Positions 9,213-17,725 are shown, counted from the first letter of the stretch. The stretch: DNA of 64,000 bases from an uncultured Algibacter sp. (GCF_947490405.1 NZ_CANLGU010000002.1:434001-498000); one strand, 5' to 3'. Numbers and translations are program-made. Notes: generated by a model not told the origin, from the sequence alone.

Positions 9213-11957
9213 ATGGATAAATTTTCATTTTTAAACGCAGCACACACAGCATATTTTGCTGATTTATACGAGCAATATCTAGAAAACCCAGACGCCGTTG
9301 AGCCAAGTTGGAGAGCTTTTTTTCAAGGCTATGATTTTGGAAGTGAAAATTATGGTTTAGATGGAGAGATTATCGAAGGTGTTTCTACTCAAATCCCAGA
9401 ACACGTTCAAAAAGAGTTTAACGTTGTTAAGTTAATTGATGGCTACAGAATCCGTGGACATTTATTTACAGATACCAACCCTGTAAGAGAACGTAGAACG
9501 TATACACCAACTTTAGATATTAGTAATTTTGGACTCTCTGAAAGGGATTTAGATACTGTTTTTAATGCAGGTGATATTCTTGGAGTAGGAGCCAAATCGC
9601 TACGAGAAATTATAGCACATTTAGAGCGTATTTATTGTGCATCCATTGGGGTGGAATATATGTATTTACGAAATCCTGAAGTAATTAAGTGGTGGCAAGA
9701 ACAATTAAATGAGAATGATAATCACCCTAATTATTCGCCAGAAACTAAGAAATACATTTTATCTAAATTAAACCAAGCGGTTCATTTCGAAAATTTTTTG
9801 CAAACTAAATATGTTGGGCAAAAACGATTTTCTCTGGAAGGTGGCGAGTCTCTAATTCCAGCAATTAGTAATGTGTTGTTTTATGCTGTTGAAAAGTATG
9901 GTGTAAAAGAATGTGTTTTAGGGATGGCCCATAGGGGGCGTTTAAGTACTCTAGTAAATATTTTTAGAAAGCCTTTAAATGAATTGTTTAGTGAATTTGA
10001 TGGAAAGGATTTTGAAGATGAAAATATTGATGGAGACGTTAAATATCATTTAGGTTTAACACTAGATAAAACATACCAAAACGGTAAAAATATTAAAATG
10101 AATCTGGTTCCAAACCCATCACATTTGGAAACAGTTGCTCCAGTTGCTGAGGGCATTACGCGAGCAAAAATAGATAATGATTATGATGGTGATGACTCTA
10201 AAATTATTCCAATAATTGTACATGGAGATGCTGCAGTTGCTGGACAAGGTGTTGTTTATGAAGTAGCACAAATGAGTCAGTTAAATGGATATAAAACGGG
10301 GGGAACCATTCATATTGTAGTTAACAATCAGATTGGATTTACCACAAATTATCTAGATGCTCGTTCAAGTACATACTGTACTGATGTGGCTAAAGTTACA
10401 TTGTCTCCTGTAATGCATGTAAATGCAGATGATGCCGAAGCAGTTGTTCATGCTGTTGAAATGGCTTTGGAATATAGAATGCGTTATAAAAAAGATGTGT
10501 ATATAGACTTGTTAGGTTATAGAAAGTATGGACATAATGAAGGAGATGAACCAAGGTTTACTCAACCCAAACTTTATAAGAATATTTCGAAACATTCGAA
10601 TCCTTTCAAAATATATTCTGATAAACTGATTTCTGAAAACACTATTGATAAAGTGTATTCGGATAAAATTATAAAAGAATTCAAAGAAACTTTAGAAAGA
10701 GAATATTCGAAATCAAAAGAGGCAGAATCTTCAAAGGTTAGGGAATTTATGCAAGAGCGTTGGAAAGGCTTTGAGCGCAAGGGTGTCGATGCTATGCTTA
10801 AAACGGAAGATACAACCTATTCTGAAGATAATCTTAAACACATTTCTAAAGTAGTTTCTACAGTGCCTGATGGTGTTAAGTTTTTGCGTAAGGCAGAAAG
10901 AATACTTCAAGGACGAGCTAAAATGGTTTTTGAAACTGATACTTTAGATTGGGGTATGGCAGAGACTTTGGCTTATGGAAGTTTAATGGAAGAAGGTTTT
11001 AATGTACGTATATCTGGACAGGATGTAGAACGCGGAACATTTAGTCATAGACATGCTATTTTACGTGATGAAATTTCCGAAGAACGTATAAATCTGTTAA
11101 ATACAAATCCAAATAATAAGGGCGAAATGTCAATTTTCAATTCGTTTTTATCAGAATATGGAGTTTTAGGTTTTGATTATGGTTACGCCATGGCAAATCC
11201 AAATACGCTTACTATTTGGGAAGCACAGTTTGGAGATTTTAGTAACGGTGCACAAATTATTTTCGATCAGTATTTATCGGCTGCTGAAGATAAATGGAAG
11301 TCTCAAAACGGTATCGTAGTTCTATTACCTCATGGATATGAGGGGCAAGGGTCTGAGCATTCTTCTGCAAGAATGGAACGGTATTTACAACTTTGTGGTA
11401 AGGATAATATGATAGTAGCAGATTGTACTACACCAGCCAACTTTTTCCACTTGTTACGCCGTCAAATGAAACGTGATTTCAGGAAACCTTTAGTGGTTTT
11501 TACACCTAAAAGTCTATTGCGTCATCCAAAGGCTGTTTCTACAATAAACGACTTAGCAACTGGACAATTCCAAGAAGTTATCGATGATTCTATTAACCCA
11601 GAAAAGGTTAAGAAATTAGTATTATGCACAGGTAAATTTTATTATGAACTGTTAGCAGAAAGAGAAGATTTGAATAGAGAAGATGTTGCATTAGTAAGAA
11701 TTGAGCAACTATTTCCACTTCATCTTGAAAAAATTCAAGAAATAATTGATAGATATCCAAACGTTGAAAATTATGTTTGGGCTCAAGAAGAACCAGAAAA
11801 TATGGGTGCTTGGAGCTATATGTTACAACGTATGAATTTAGTAAAGCTTGAGGTTTGCTCTAGGGCGTTTAGTTCTGTTCCTGCACCGGGATCGAGTACA
11901 CGAGATAAAAGAAGACAAAGACGTGTTATTGACGCTGTTTTTAACACCAAAAATTAA
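9213..11957 (+). CDS. sucA: 2-oxoglutarate dehydrogenase E1 component
   Basis: 914 residues. This is the thiamine-diphosphate-dependent decarboxylase of the TCA-cycle 2-oxoglutarate dehydrogenase complex. The N-terminal E2-docking segment (FLNAAHTAYFADLYEQYLE) is followed by the transketolase-like domain with HGDAAVAGQGVVYE and the NNQIGFTT cofactor region. The pyrimidine-binding domain contains GQDVERGTFSHRHA, and the C-terminal domain ends near ASSVPAPGSS-type sequence. The length is close to that of E. coli SucA (933). A TATTTTTG box at 9164-9171 could be its -7 element. sucB follows after 27 nt. No lpd gene lies nearby. Confidence 0.97.
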   Translation: MDKFSFLNAAHTAYFADLYEQYLENPDAVEPSWRAFFQGYDFGSENYGLDGEIIEGVSTQIPEHVQKEFNVVKLIDGYRIRGHLFTDTNPVRERRTYTPTLDISNFGLSERDLDTVFNAGDILGVGAKSLREIIAHLERIYCASIGVEYMYLRNPEVIKWWQEQLNENDNHPNYSPETKKYILSKLNQAVHFENFLQTKYVGQKRFSLEGGESLIPAISNVLFYAVEKYGVKECVLGMAHRGRLSTLVNIFRKPLNELFSEFDGKDFEDENIDGDVKYHLGLTLDKTYQNGKNIKMNLVPNPSHLETVAPVAEGITRAKIDNDYDGDDSKIIPIIVHGDAAVAGQGVVYEVAQMSQLNGYKTGGTIHIVVNNQIGFTTNYLDARSSTYCTDVAKVTLSPVMHVNADDAEAVVHAVEMALEYRMRYKKDVYIDLLGYRKYGHNEGDEPRFTQPKLYKNISKHSNPFKIYSDKLISENTIDKVYSDKIIKEFKETLEREYSKSKEAESSKVREFMQERWKGFERKGVDAMLKTEDTTYSEDNLKHISKVVSTVPDGVKFLRKAERILQGRAKMVFETDTLDWGMAETLAYGSLMEEGFNVRISGQDVERGTFSHRHAILRDEISEERINLLNTNPNNKGEMSIFNSFLSEYGVLGFDYGYAMANPNTLTIWEAQFGDFSNGAQIIFDQYLSAAEDKWKSQNGIVVLLPHGYEGQGSEHSSARMERYLQLCGKDNMIVADCTTPANFFHLLRRQMKRDFRKPLVVFTPKSLLRHPKAVSTINDLATGQFQEVIDDSINPEKVKKLVLCTGKFYYELLAEREDLNREDVALVRIEQLFPLHLEKIQEIIDRYPNVENYVWAQEEPENMGAWSYMLQRMNLVKLEVCSRAFSSVPAPGSSTRDKRRQRRVIDAVFNTKN

Positions 11958-11984
11958 AATTAAGATACATTAAAATTATAGACA

Positions 11985-13196
11985 ATGATTTTAGAAATGA
12001 AAGTGCCTTCACCAGGTGAATCAATCACAGAAGTTGAAATAGCAGAATGGTTGGTTGAAAATGGGGATTATGTAGAAAAAGATCAAGCTATTGCTGAGGT
12101 TGATAGTGATAAAGCAACCCTTGAATTACCTGCTGAAGCTAGTGGAATTATAACGCTTAAAGCTGAGGAAGGAGATGCAGTAGATGTTGGAGCAGTAGTG
12201 TGTTTGATTGATACAAGTGCTGAAAAACCTGAAGGGGGTGAAGCACCAGAGCAAGAGAAAAAAGCAGAGGTTTCTAAGACTGAAGCTTCAAAACCGGTGT
12301 CTTCTGAAACTAAAACTTATGCTACAGGTACTGCAAGTCCTGCTGCAAAAAAGATTTTATCTGAAAAAGGAATGGATGCTAGCACTGTTTCTGGAACAGG
12401 TAAAGATGGTCGAGTTACTAAAGACGACGCTATAAAAGCTGTGCCATCTATGGGAACACCTACAGGAGGAAACAGAGGGACTTCAAGAAGTAAAATGTCA
12501 ATGTTACGTCGTAAAGTGGCAGAAAGACTAGTTGAAGCGAAAAATACAACGGCTATGTTAACTACTTTCAATGAAGTAGATATGTCTCCAATCTTTGCTT
12601 TACGTACTGAATACAAAGAAACATTTAAAGCAAAGCATGGTGTTAGTTTAGGGTTTATGAGTTTCTTTACATTAGCTGTTGTAAGAGCATTAAAAATGTA
12701 TCCAGCTGTTAATTCTATGATAGATGGTAAAGAAATGCTTTCTTATGATTTTTGTGATATTAGTATTGCTGTTTCTGGACCAAAAGGACTTATGGTACCA
12801 GTAATTAGAAATGCAGAAAATTTAAGCTTTAGAGGTGTGGAGTCTGAAGTTAAGCGTTTAGCAATTAGGGCTAGAGAAGGAGAAATAACAGTTGATGAAA
12901 TGACAGGAGGAACTTTCACAATTACAAATGGAGGCGTTTTTGGAAGTATGTTGTCTACACCAATAATAAACCCGCCTCAAAGTGGGATTTTGGGGATGCA
13001 TAATATCGTTGAACGTCCTGTTGCAATTAATGGGAAGGTTGAAATAAGGCCAATAATGTACGTAGCTTTATCTTATGACCATAGAATTATTGATGGTAAA
13101 GAAAGTGTTGGGTTTTTGGTAGCAGTTAAAGAAGCTCTTGAAAATCCAGTGGAGTTATTAATGGATAATGATGTTAAAAAGGCATTAGAATTGTAG
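11985..13196 (+). CDS. sucB: 2-oxoglutarate dehydrogenase E2 (dihydrolipoyl succinyltransferase)
   Basis: 403 residues. One lipoyl domain with the lipoylated lysine in VDSDKAT (K43) is followed by a Lys/Glu/Ser/Thr-rich linker and a peripheral-subunit-binding domain ([12 protein letters not shown] through [11 protein letters not shown], about 105-145). The C-terminal catalytic domain carries SYDHRIIDG, with H367 and D371. It transfers succinyl groups from lipoamide to CoA. The single lipoyl domain and the neighbouring E1 identify it as succinyl- rather than acetyltransferase. A strong terminator follows. Confidence 0.97.
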   Translation: MILEMKVPSPGESITEVEIAEWLVENGDYVEKDQAIAEVDSDKATLELPAEASGIITLKAEEGDAVDVGAVVCLIDTSAEKPEGGEAPEQEKKAEVSKTEASKPVSSETKTYATGTASPAAKKILSEKGMDASTVSGTGKDGRVTKDDAIKAVPSMGTPTGGNRGTSRSKMSMLRRKVAERLVEAKNTTAMLTTFNEVDMSPIFALRTEYKETFKAKHGVSLGFMSFFTLAVVRALKMYPAVNSMIDGKEMLSYDFCDISIAVSGPKGLMVPVIRNAENLSFRGVESEVKRLAIRAREGEITVDEMTGGTFTITNGGVFGSMLSTPIINPPQSGILGMHNIVERPVAINGKVEIRPIMYVALSYDHRIIDGKESVGFLVAVKEALENPVELLMDNDVKKALEL

Positions 13197-13218
13197 TGTA
13201 ATCTATAAGTATCAAACT

Positions 13219-13254
13219 AAAAAAGGTGTTACATTTTTATGTAACACCTTTTTT
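13219..13254 (+). terminator. Intrinsic terminator after sucAB
   Basis: A perfect 16-bp stem (13219-13234 with 13239-13254) with a TTTT loop has A-rich and T-rich ends, so it can work in both directions. It closes the sucAB unit and, on the other strand, the small-peptide unit that ends at 13284. Confidence 0.9.
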
Positions 13255-13283
13255 AGTTCCAGTTTTGAGGCACTCTAGACTAA

Positions 13284-13400
13284 CTAAATAAAACACATAA
13301 CAATATTTACTGCGATAACGATAACAACTAAAATTGACAATCCTATAATAAAGTATTTATTTAGAGTGTTGTTCTCTTTTTCCATTTCGGCTTTAAGCAT
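13284..13400 (-). CDS. Small single-helix membrane peptide
   Basis: 38 residues from the ATG at 13400, or 33 from the ATG at 13385. A short charged N-terminus (MLKAEMEKENNTLNKY) leads into one long hydrophobic helix (FIIGLSILVVIVIAVNIVMC), and the protein ends at once. An ORF extension to a TTG at 13475 runs through an RNA hairpin, so I doubt it. The gene lies downstream of the RNA-like unit at 13414-13492 on the same strand and in front of the bidirectional terminator. The function is unknown. Size and hydrophobicity resemble stress peptides, small subunits of membrane complexes, or type I toxins, but nothing visible decides. Confidence 0.5.
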   Translation of the reverse strand: MLKAEMEKENNTLNKYFIIGLSILVVIVIAVNIVMCFI

Positions 13401-13413
13401 GATTTTTGTTTTA

Positions 13414-13492
13414 AAAAATTTGTTTAAAAACTCTGCACCATTACAGTGCAGAGTATCTAAAAAATTCTCTCTCAAAAGAATTAATTAATAGC
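13414..13492 (-). ncRNA. Putative small RNA or structured leader, unit A of a tandem pair
   Basis: On the minus strand a TATTTTTA box (13497-13504) is followed by two hairpins. The first has a 6-bp stem (13477-13482 with 13463-13468). The second is a perfect 9-bp stem (13446-13454 with 13430-13438) with the 7-nt loop TGTAATG and a T-rich tail. Unit B repeats the same order with changed but still paired stem bases, which suggests selection on RNA structure. The T-tract here is interrupted and the small membrane peptide starts 30 nt later, so this could be its leader rather than a free RNA. Ends are estimates. Confidence 0.4.
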
Positions 13493-13522
13493 ACTGTAAA
13501 AATAAGATGCATTAATTAAAAA

Positions 13523-13548
13523 AAAAATACGCACTTGTACGTATTTTT
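13523..13548 (-). terminator. Intrinsic terminator between the two RNA-like units
   Basis: A 9-bp stem AAAAATACG/CGTATTTTT (13523-13531 with 13540-13548) with an 8-nt loop continues on the minus strand into an unbroken run of T. It would stop transcription coming from the response regulator or unit B. A counterpart hairpin in unit B lies at 13680-13701. Confidence 0.65.
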
Positions 13549-13576
13549 ATAATTGTTAGTAAGAGAGATGAATCTA

Positions 13577-13647
13577 TAAAAAACGAAAACTCTAAATCAT
13601 TACAATTTAGAGTTTTCTATAATTCTCCCTAAGAACTAATTAATAGC
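13577..13647 (-). ncRNA. Putative small RNA, unit B of a tandem pair
   Basis: On the minus strand a TATCTTTA box (13652-13659) is followed by a small hairpin (13632-13637 with 13621-13626, one G-T pair). A strong terminator hairpin comes next (13605-13613 with 13589-13597, extended by A-T pairs) with the loop TGTAATG and the tail TTTTCGTTTTTT. No start codon with a credible ORF follows it, so a free RNA of about 65-75 nt is the simplest reading. Start and end are estimates. It lies 60 nt after the response-regulator stop codon. Confidence 0.45.
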
Positions 13648-13679
13648 ACTGTAAAGATAGAATATATAAATGATACAAT

Positions 13680-13701
13680 AAATACGTACATCTACGTATT
13701 T
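13680..13701 (-). terminator. Hairpin directly after the response-regulator gene
   Basis: A perfect 9-bp stem AAATACGTA/TACGTATTT (13680-13688 with 13693-13701) with a 4-nt loop begins 10 nt after the response-regulator stop. The following T-tract on the minus strand is broken (TTTATTG), so termination may be partial. Confidence 0.5.
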
Positions 13702-13710
13702 TATACGCAA

Positions 13711-14343
13711 CTACAAAAAGTCTTTGTTTAAGTTGGCCCAAATAGAAAGAGATGTGGGTTTGTTGTCAAGCTCTAGCTTATGCACAATATTACTTCTATG
13801 TTTATCTACTGTTCTAACAGAAATTGATAATTCATCTGCAATATCTTGACTCGTTTTACTCTCAGAGATAAGTTTTATAATTCTCAATTCAGATTTTGTA
13901 AGCATATCCAAAGCATCAGGCTTTTTATCAATAGTGCTTGCATTTAAATAAGATGCTATTTCTTCACTAAAATAAGGTTTACCATTTACGACCTGACTAA
14001 TGCAAGTCTCAATCTCTTCAATAGCAAATTCTTTTAAAATGTAACCGTAAACATCAAATTCTTGGGCTTTATCGTAAAGTTCTTCTTCTTTGTCAAAAGT
14101 AATAAGGATAACCTTTGTTGGTAAGTCATTTTTTTTGCAGGCCTCAGCAATTTCCAATCCAGTTTTATAAGGCATTCTTATGTCAAGAATAGCAATTTCT
14201 GGTTTTAATTTAACAATCAAATTATAAGCAGCCTTACCATCTTCTGCACTACCAATTATATTGTATCCTTTTGAGGTTAAAAAATCAGTTAGTCCACGTA
14301 ACATAAGTGGGTGGTCATCAGCTATAACAATAGATGTATTCAT
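13711..14343 (-). CDS. LuxR/NarL-type response regulator
   Basis: 210 residues. The receiver domain (1-120) has the acidic pair D9-D10, phospho-acceptor D54 in AILDIRMP, the switch Thr in ILITFD, and the conserved Lys in GYILKEF. A GerE-type HTH at about 145-205 contains LTKSELRIIKLISE and the recognition helix ISVRTVDKHRSNI. No histidine kinase lies beside it, so its partner is elsewhere in the genome. It is followed on the same strand by the two tandem RNA-like units and the small membrane peptide, which are candidate targets or co-transcribed partners. The retropepsin-like gene is 35 nt upstream. Confidence 0.92.
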   Translation of the reverse strand: MNTSIVIADDHPLMLRGLTDFLTSKGYNIIGSAEDGKAAYNLIVKLKPEIAILDIRMPYKTGLEIAEACKKNDLPTKVILITFDKEEELYDKAQEFDVYGYILKEFAIEEIETCISQVVNGKPYFSEEIASYLNASTIDKKPDALDMLTKSELRIIKLISESKTSQDIADELSISVRTVDKHRSNIVHKLELDNKPTSLSIWANLNKDFL

Positions 14344-14378
14344 TTAATTTAGGAGAGAGATAGGGTTTACTATTAATT

Positions 14379-14819
14379 TTATAACTTTAAATATAGATAT
14401 TTCTTTTCATAATCTATAATGGCTTTTCCTTTTTTTAAAATGTCTGCGCCTATAATCCCATCAACAGGTTTGGAGTTATGATTAACAAGCGCGGTATTAA
14501 CATGGGTAAGATTAAATAAAACTAAAACAATTTTGTTGTTAGACCATTTACCTATTTTAACTTTATTTTTTTTTGCTGTTTTAGTATCCATATTTGTAGC
14601 GCCAGCGCCAGCAGCCTTAATCAAAGAATCTTCTGCATTAAGTTTAAACGTTTCTATACCTTCAAAACCAACGCAAGAACTTGATGCTCCAGTATCCAAA
14701 ATGAAATTACCTCTTACACCATTAATGGTGGCTTTAATTTCAAAATGATTCGTTTTGGTAAACTTTAATTTTATTTTAGTGTATCCTTTCTTATCAAGAA
14801 ATTCTTTCAACGTTTCCAT
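14379..14819 (-). CDS. Retropepsin-like aspartic protease family protein
   Basis: 146 residues. The catalytic motif of single-lobe aspartic proteases is present as FILDTGASSSCV (D42), with the second family signature VDGIIGADIL near 122 and the flap region between. The length fits a retropepsin-like monomer that would work as a homodimer. There is no signal peptide, so it is probably cytoplasmic. The substrate is unknown. It reads in the same direction as the response regulator downstream (35-nt gap) and diverges from tatD, with only 75 nt shared upstream. Confidence 0.8.
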   Translation of the reverse strand: METLKEFLDKKGYTKIKLKFTKTNHFEIKATINGVRGNFILDTGASSSCVGFEGIETFKLNAEDSLIKAAGAGATNMDTKTAKKNKVKIGKWSNNKIVLVLFNLTHVNTALVNHNSKPVDGIIGADILKKGKAIIDYEKKYLYLKL

Positions 14820-14894
14820 CTTAATAGATTTTAAACAAATATAGTCCTATAAAACAATTATTTTTACAGAATAGTATAACCAAAACCTTTCACT

Positions 14895-15662
14895 TTGATA
14901 ATTACGGATACACATACTCATTTATACAGCGAAGCATTTGATAAAGATAGAGATGAAATGATTGCAAGAGCTATGGAACAGGGTGTTTCAAGATTTTTTG
15001 TTCCAGCCATAGATTCTACATATACCAATGCCATGTTTAAGCTTGAAGAAGATTATCCAGAATCTATTTTCTTGATGATGGGTTTGCATCCAACACATGT
15101 AAAAGATGATTATGAAGAAGAATTAAAGCATGTTGAAAATATGCTGGAAGAACGAAAATTTTATGCTGTTGGTGAAATAGGTATTGATTTATATTGGGAT
15201 AAATCTACTTTAGAGATCCAAATTAAGGCTTTTAGGCATCAAATAAAGTTAGCAAAGCTATATAATTTACCAATTGTAATTCATTGTAGAGAAGCATTTG
15301 ATGAGATTTTTGAAGTCTTAGAAACCGAAAATGATGATAACTTGTTTGGAATATTTCATTGTTTTACAGGATCTTTAGAACAAGCATACCAAGCGATGTC
15401 CTATAATATGAAATTAGGTATAGGTGGTGTAGCAACATTTAAAAACGGAAAGATTGACGCCTTTTTAAATAAAATTGATTTAAAACATATTGTCTTAGAA
15501 ACCGACTCGCCATATCTATCTCCAGTACCATACAGAGGTAAAAGAAATGAGAGTGCTTATTTAGTAAACGTTCTTGAAAAGCTTTCTGAGATATATAATG
15601 TATCTAAAGAAACGATAGCAAAAATAACAACACAGAATTCTAAAGATATTTTTAAAATCTAA
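14895..15662 (+). CDS. tatD: TatD-family metal-dependent hydrolase (DNase), TTG start
   Basis: 255 residues in a TIM-barrel amidohydrolase fold. Metal ligands are DTHTH at residues 5-9, GEIGID, VIHCR, and HCFTG, with the C-terminal LETDSPYLSP. An in-frame stop lies at 14877-14879 and the only possible start before the HTH motif is TTG at 14895, so a non-ATG start is nearly forced. The family has 3'-5' exonuclease activity and roles in DNA repair and quality control. It is coupled to the asparaginase gene 3 nt downstream. Confidence 0.93.
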   Translation: MIITDTHTHLYSEAFDKDRDEMIARAMEQGVSRFFVPAIDSTYTNAMFKLEEDYPESIFLMMGLHPTHVKDDYEEELKHVENMLEERKFYAVGEIGIDLYWDKSTLEIQIKAFRHQIKLAKLYNLPIVIHCREAFDEIFEVLETENDDNLFGIFHCFTGSLEQAYQAMSYNMKLGIGGVATFKNGKIDAFLNKIDLKHIVLETDSPYLSPVPYRGKRNESAYLVNVLEKLSEIYNVSKETIAKITTQNSKDIFKI

Positions 15663-15665
15663 AGT

Positions 15666-16697
15666 ATGGGAAAATCTAAAACTAGAATAATACTCATATA
15701 TACTGGTGGAACTATTGGTATGGTAAAAGACTTTAAAACGAATTCTTTAAAAGCATTTAATTTTAAAAATCTTTTAGATAGAATCCCAGAACTACAACTC
15801 TTAGAATGTGATATTCATACAGTTTCTTTAAAGAAACCAATAGATTCTAGTAATATGAATCCGAGTTATTGGCTTCAAATTGCAGAAATTATTGAATCTA
15901 ATTATCAAAAATTTGATGGCTTTGTTGTATTACACGGAAGCGATACGATGAGTTACACAGCCTCGGCTTTAAGTTTTATGCTTGATAACTTAGCTAAACC
16001 TGTAGTTTTTACAGGGTCGCAATTACCAATAGGAGATTTACGAACCGATGCAAAGGAAAATTTAATTACTTCAATTCAAGTGGCATCAATGCAAGATAAA
16101 GGGAAGCCTGTTGTTAAAGAAGTTTGTCTTTATTTTGAATATAAATTGTACCGAGGAAACCGAACAACTAAATTAAATGCTGAAAATTTTCAAGCATTTG
16201 CTTCTTTAAACTATCCTGATTTAGCAGAGTCTGGAGTTCATTTAAAAGTGAACCATGAGTATTTATTTAAACCAAACCTTAGAAAGAAATTCAAAGTAAA
16301 TAAAGTTTTAAATGAAAACATTGCTGTAGTCAAATTGTATCCAGGAATTACAGAGTCTGTTTTAAAAAGTATTTTTGAAACCTCTAATTTGAAGGCAGTG
16401 ATAATTGAAACTTATGGAGCTGGGAATTGCACTACTGAATCATGGTTTATTGATATTTTAAAAAAATATATTTTTAAAGGAGTACATATTATAAATATCA
16501 CACAATGTGCTGGTGGAAGTGTTATGATGGGACATTATGAAACTAGTAGTTTGTTAAAAAAAATAGGTGTTATCTCAGGTAAGGATATAACAACCGAAGC
16601 AGCAGTTGGCAAATTGATGTTTTTATTAGGACAAAATATTCCTGCTAAAACCTTCAAAACCATATATGAAAAACCCTTGCGAGGAGAAATGAATTAA
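15666..16697 (+). CDS. ansA: Type I (cytoplasmic) L-asparaginase
   Basis: 343 residues. It hydrolyses asparagine to aspartate and ammonia. The first catalytic Thr is in YTGGTIG (T13), and the second Thr with Asp is in HGSDTM (D93, T94). No signal peptide is present, in line with the low-affinity cytoplasmic type. It starts 3 nt after tatD, a pairing I know from other Bacteroidota. It ends 74 nt before tRNA-Ser, with no clear terminator between. Confidence 0.95.
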   Translation: MGKSKTRIILIYTGGTIGMVKDFKTNSLKAFNFKNLLDRIPELQLLECDIHTVSLKKPIDSSNMNPSYWLQIAEIIESNYQKFDGFVVLHGSDTMSYTASALSFMLDNLAKPVVFTGSQLPIGDLRTDAKENLITSIQVASMQDKGKPVVKEVCLYFEYKLYRGNRTTKLNAENFQAFASLNYPDLAESGVHLKVNHEYLFKPNLRKKFKVNKVLNENIAVVKLYPGITESVLKSIFETSNLKAVIIETYGAGNCTTESWFIDILKKYIFKGVHIINITQCAGGSVMMGHYETSSLLKKIGVISGKDITTEAAVGKLMFLLGQNIPAKTFKTIYEKPLRGEMN

Positions 16698-16771
16698 AAT
16701 TAACTCTTAAAATTTTAGCCTTCAAAGTTTTTTTTGTTATTTGAACCCCTGTAATTAATAAAATTAAATAC

Positions 16772-16859
16772 AGAGAGGTGGCCGAGTGGCTTAAGGCGCA
16801 TGCTTGGAAAGCGTGTATGCGTTAATAGCGTATCGAGGGTTCGAATCCCTTCCTCTCTG
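16772..16859 (+). tRNA. tRNA-Ser (anticodon GGA)
   Basis: An 88-nt type II tRNA with a long variable arm. The acceptor stem AGAGAGG (16772-16778) pairs with CCTCTCT (16852-16858), and G16859 is the discriminator base expected for Ser. The anticodon loop TTGGAAA has GGA at 16806-16808. The T-arm carries GGTTCGAATCC. CCA is not encoded. Confidence 0.97.
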
Positions 16860-16933
16860 CTGTTATTTTTTATTTTTAATTGCTTTTTTTTTATATCTTT
16901 AACACTTTAACTAATAAAATTAAGATCGAGAAC

Positions 16934-17704
16934 ATGAAAAGATTATTTTCTATCCTTGCCATAACAGTAATGGTGGCATTCGGAACAGCTAATGCAACTA
17001 CAATTGCTAACACTAGTACAGCCGTAACAACAGTTACAACAATGACTCAAGATGATGCAGCTCCTGCTGAAGAACTTGGATTTCATCAAGAATTAAAAAA
17101 GCGTTTTATTGAAGGAGGTCCTGGCTTCATGGGTATAGTATTATTATGTTTAATTCTAGGTTTAGCAATAGCTATTGAAAGAATTATCTTTTTAAATTTA
17201 TCTACTACAAACACAAAAAAATTAACTCAAGATGTAGAAGACGCATTGTCTTCTGGAGGTGTTGAAGCTGCTAAAGAAGTTTGTAGAAATACTAAAGGTC
17301 CTATCGCATCTATTTATTACCAAGGATTAGATAGAGCGGATGAGAGTGTTGAAGCTGCTGAAAAAGCTGTTGTAGCATACGGTGGTGTACAAATGGGACA
17401 GTTAGAGAAAAACGTATCATGGATTTCTTTATTTATCGCTTTAGCACCAATGCTTGGTTTCATGGGTACGGTAATCGGTATGATTCAAGCCTTTGATAAG
17501 ATTGAGGCAGCTGGAGATATGCAACCATCACTTGTTGCTGGAGGTATTAAAGTAGCACTTTTAACTACGGTATTTGGTCTTGTAGTAGCTATTATACTTC
17601 AAATTTTTTATAATTACATTATTGCTAAAATTGATAGCATAGTTAACAACATGGAAGATGCTTCTATAACGTTAATGGATCTATTAATTAGACACAAAAA
17701 GTAA
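16934..17704 (+). CDS. exbB: MotA/TolQ/ExbB proton-channel family protein
   Basis: 256 residues from the ATG at 16934. An upstream extension would place the signal peptide inside the protein. The N-terminal signal-like helix (LFSILAITVMVAFGTANA) is followed by a TM helix (MGIVLLCLILGLAIAIERI) and two helices enclosing the conserved LAPMLGFMGTVIGMIQAF signature. With two ExbD proteins downstream it would form a proton-driven motor energising TonB-dependent outer-membrane transport. The signal-bearing form is typical of Bacteroidota. First gene of a four-gene operon. Confidence 0.93.
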   Translation: MKRLFSILAITVMVAFGTANATTIANTSTAVTTVTTMTQDDAAPAEELGFHQELKKRFIEGGPGFMGIVLLCLILGLAIAIERIIFLNLSTTNTKKLTQDVEDALSSGGVEAAKEVCRNTKGPIASIYYQGLDRADESVEAAEKAVVAYGGVQMGQLEKNVSWISLFIALAPMLGFMGTVIGMIQAFDKIEAAGDMQPSLVAGGIKVALLTTVFGLVVAIILQIFYNYIIAKIDSIVNNMEDASITLMDLLIRHKK

Positions 17705-17725
17705 TAATTTAAAAAATAAAAAATT

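Larger units (their letters stand above)
13483..13655 (-). repeat. Conserved 18-nt box repeated in the tandem units
   Basis: The plus-strand sequence AATTAATAGCACTGTAAA is identical at 13483-13500 and 13638-13655, 155 nt apart. Read on the minus strand it covers the end of a TAnnTTTAC -7-like box and the predicted first transcribed bases. It is the longest identical stretch between the two otherwise diverged units (identical loop, different stems), so it is probably constrained as a promoter, protein site or RNA 5' end. Confidence 0.7.

Noticed and set aside
13401-13475. N-terminal extension of the small membrane peptide from a TTG at 13475
   Set aside because: It passes through the strong 9-bp hairpin and would read structured RNA as coding sequence.
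13284-13655. Classic type I toxin-antitoxin locus
   Set aside because: No convergent or antisense RNA to the peptide gene is visible. The duplicated RNA units share the same strand and orientation.
16698-16771. Promoter or terminator in front of tRNA-Ser
   Set aside because: T-rich, but no TAnnTTTG box with correct spacing and no stem could be found.
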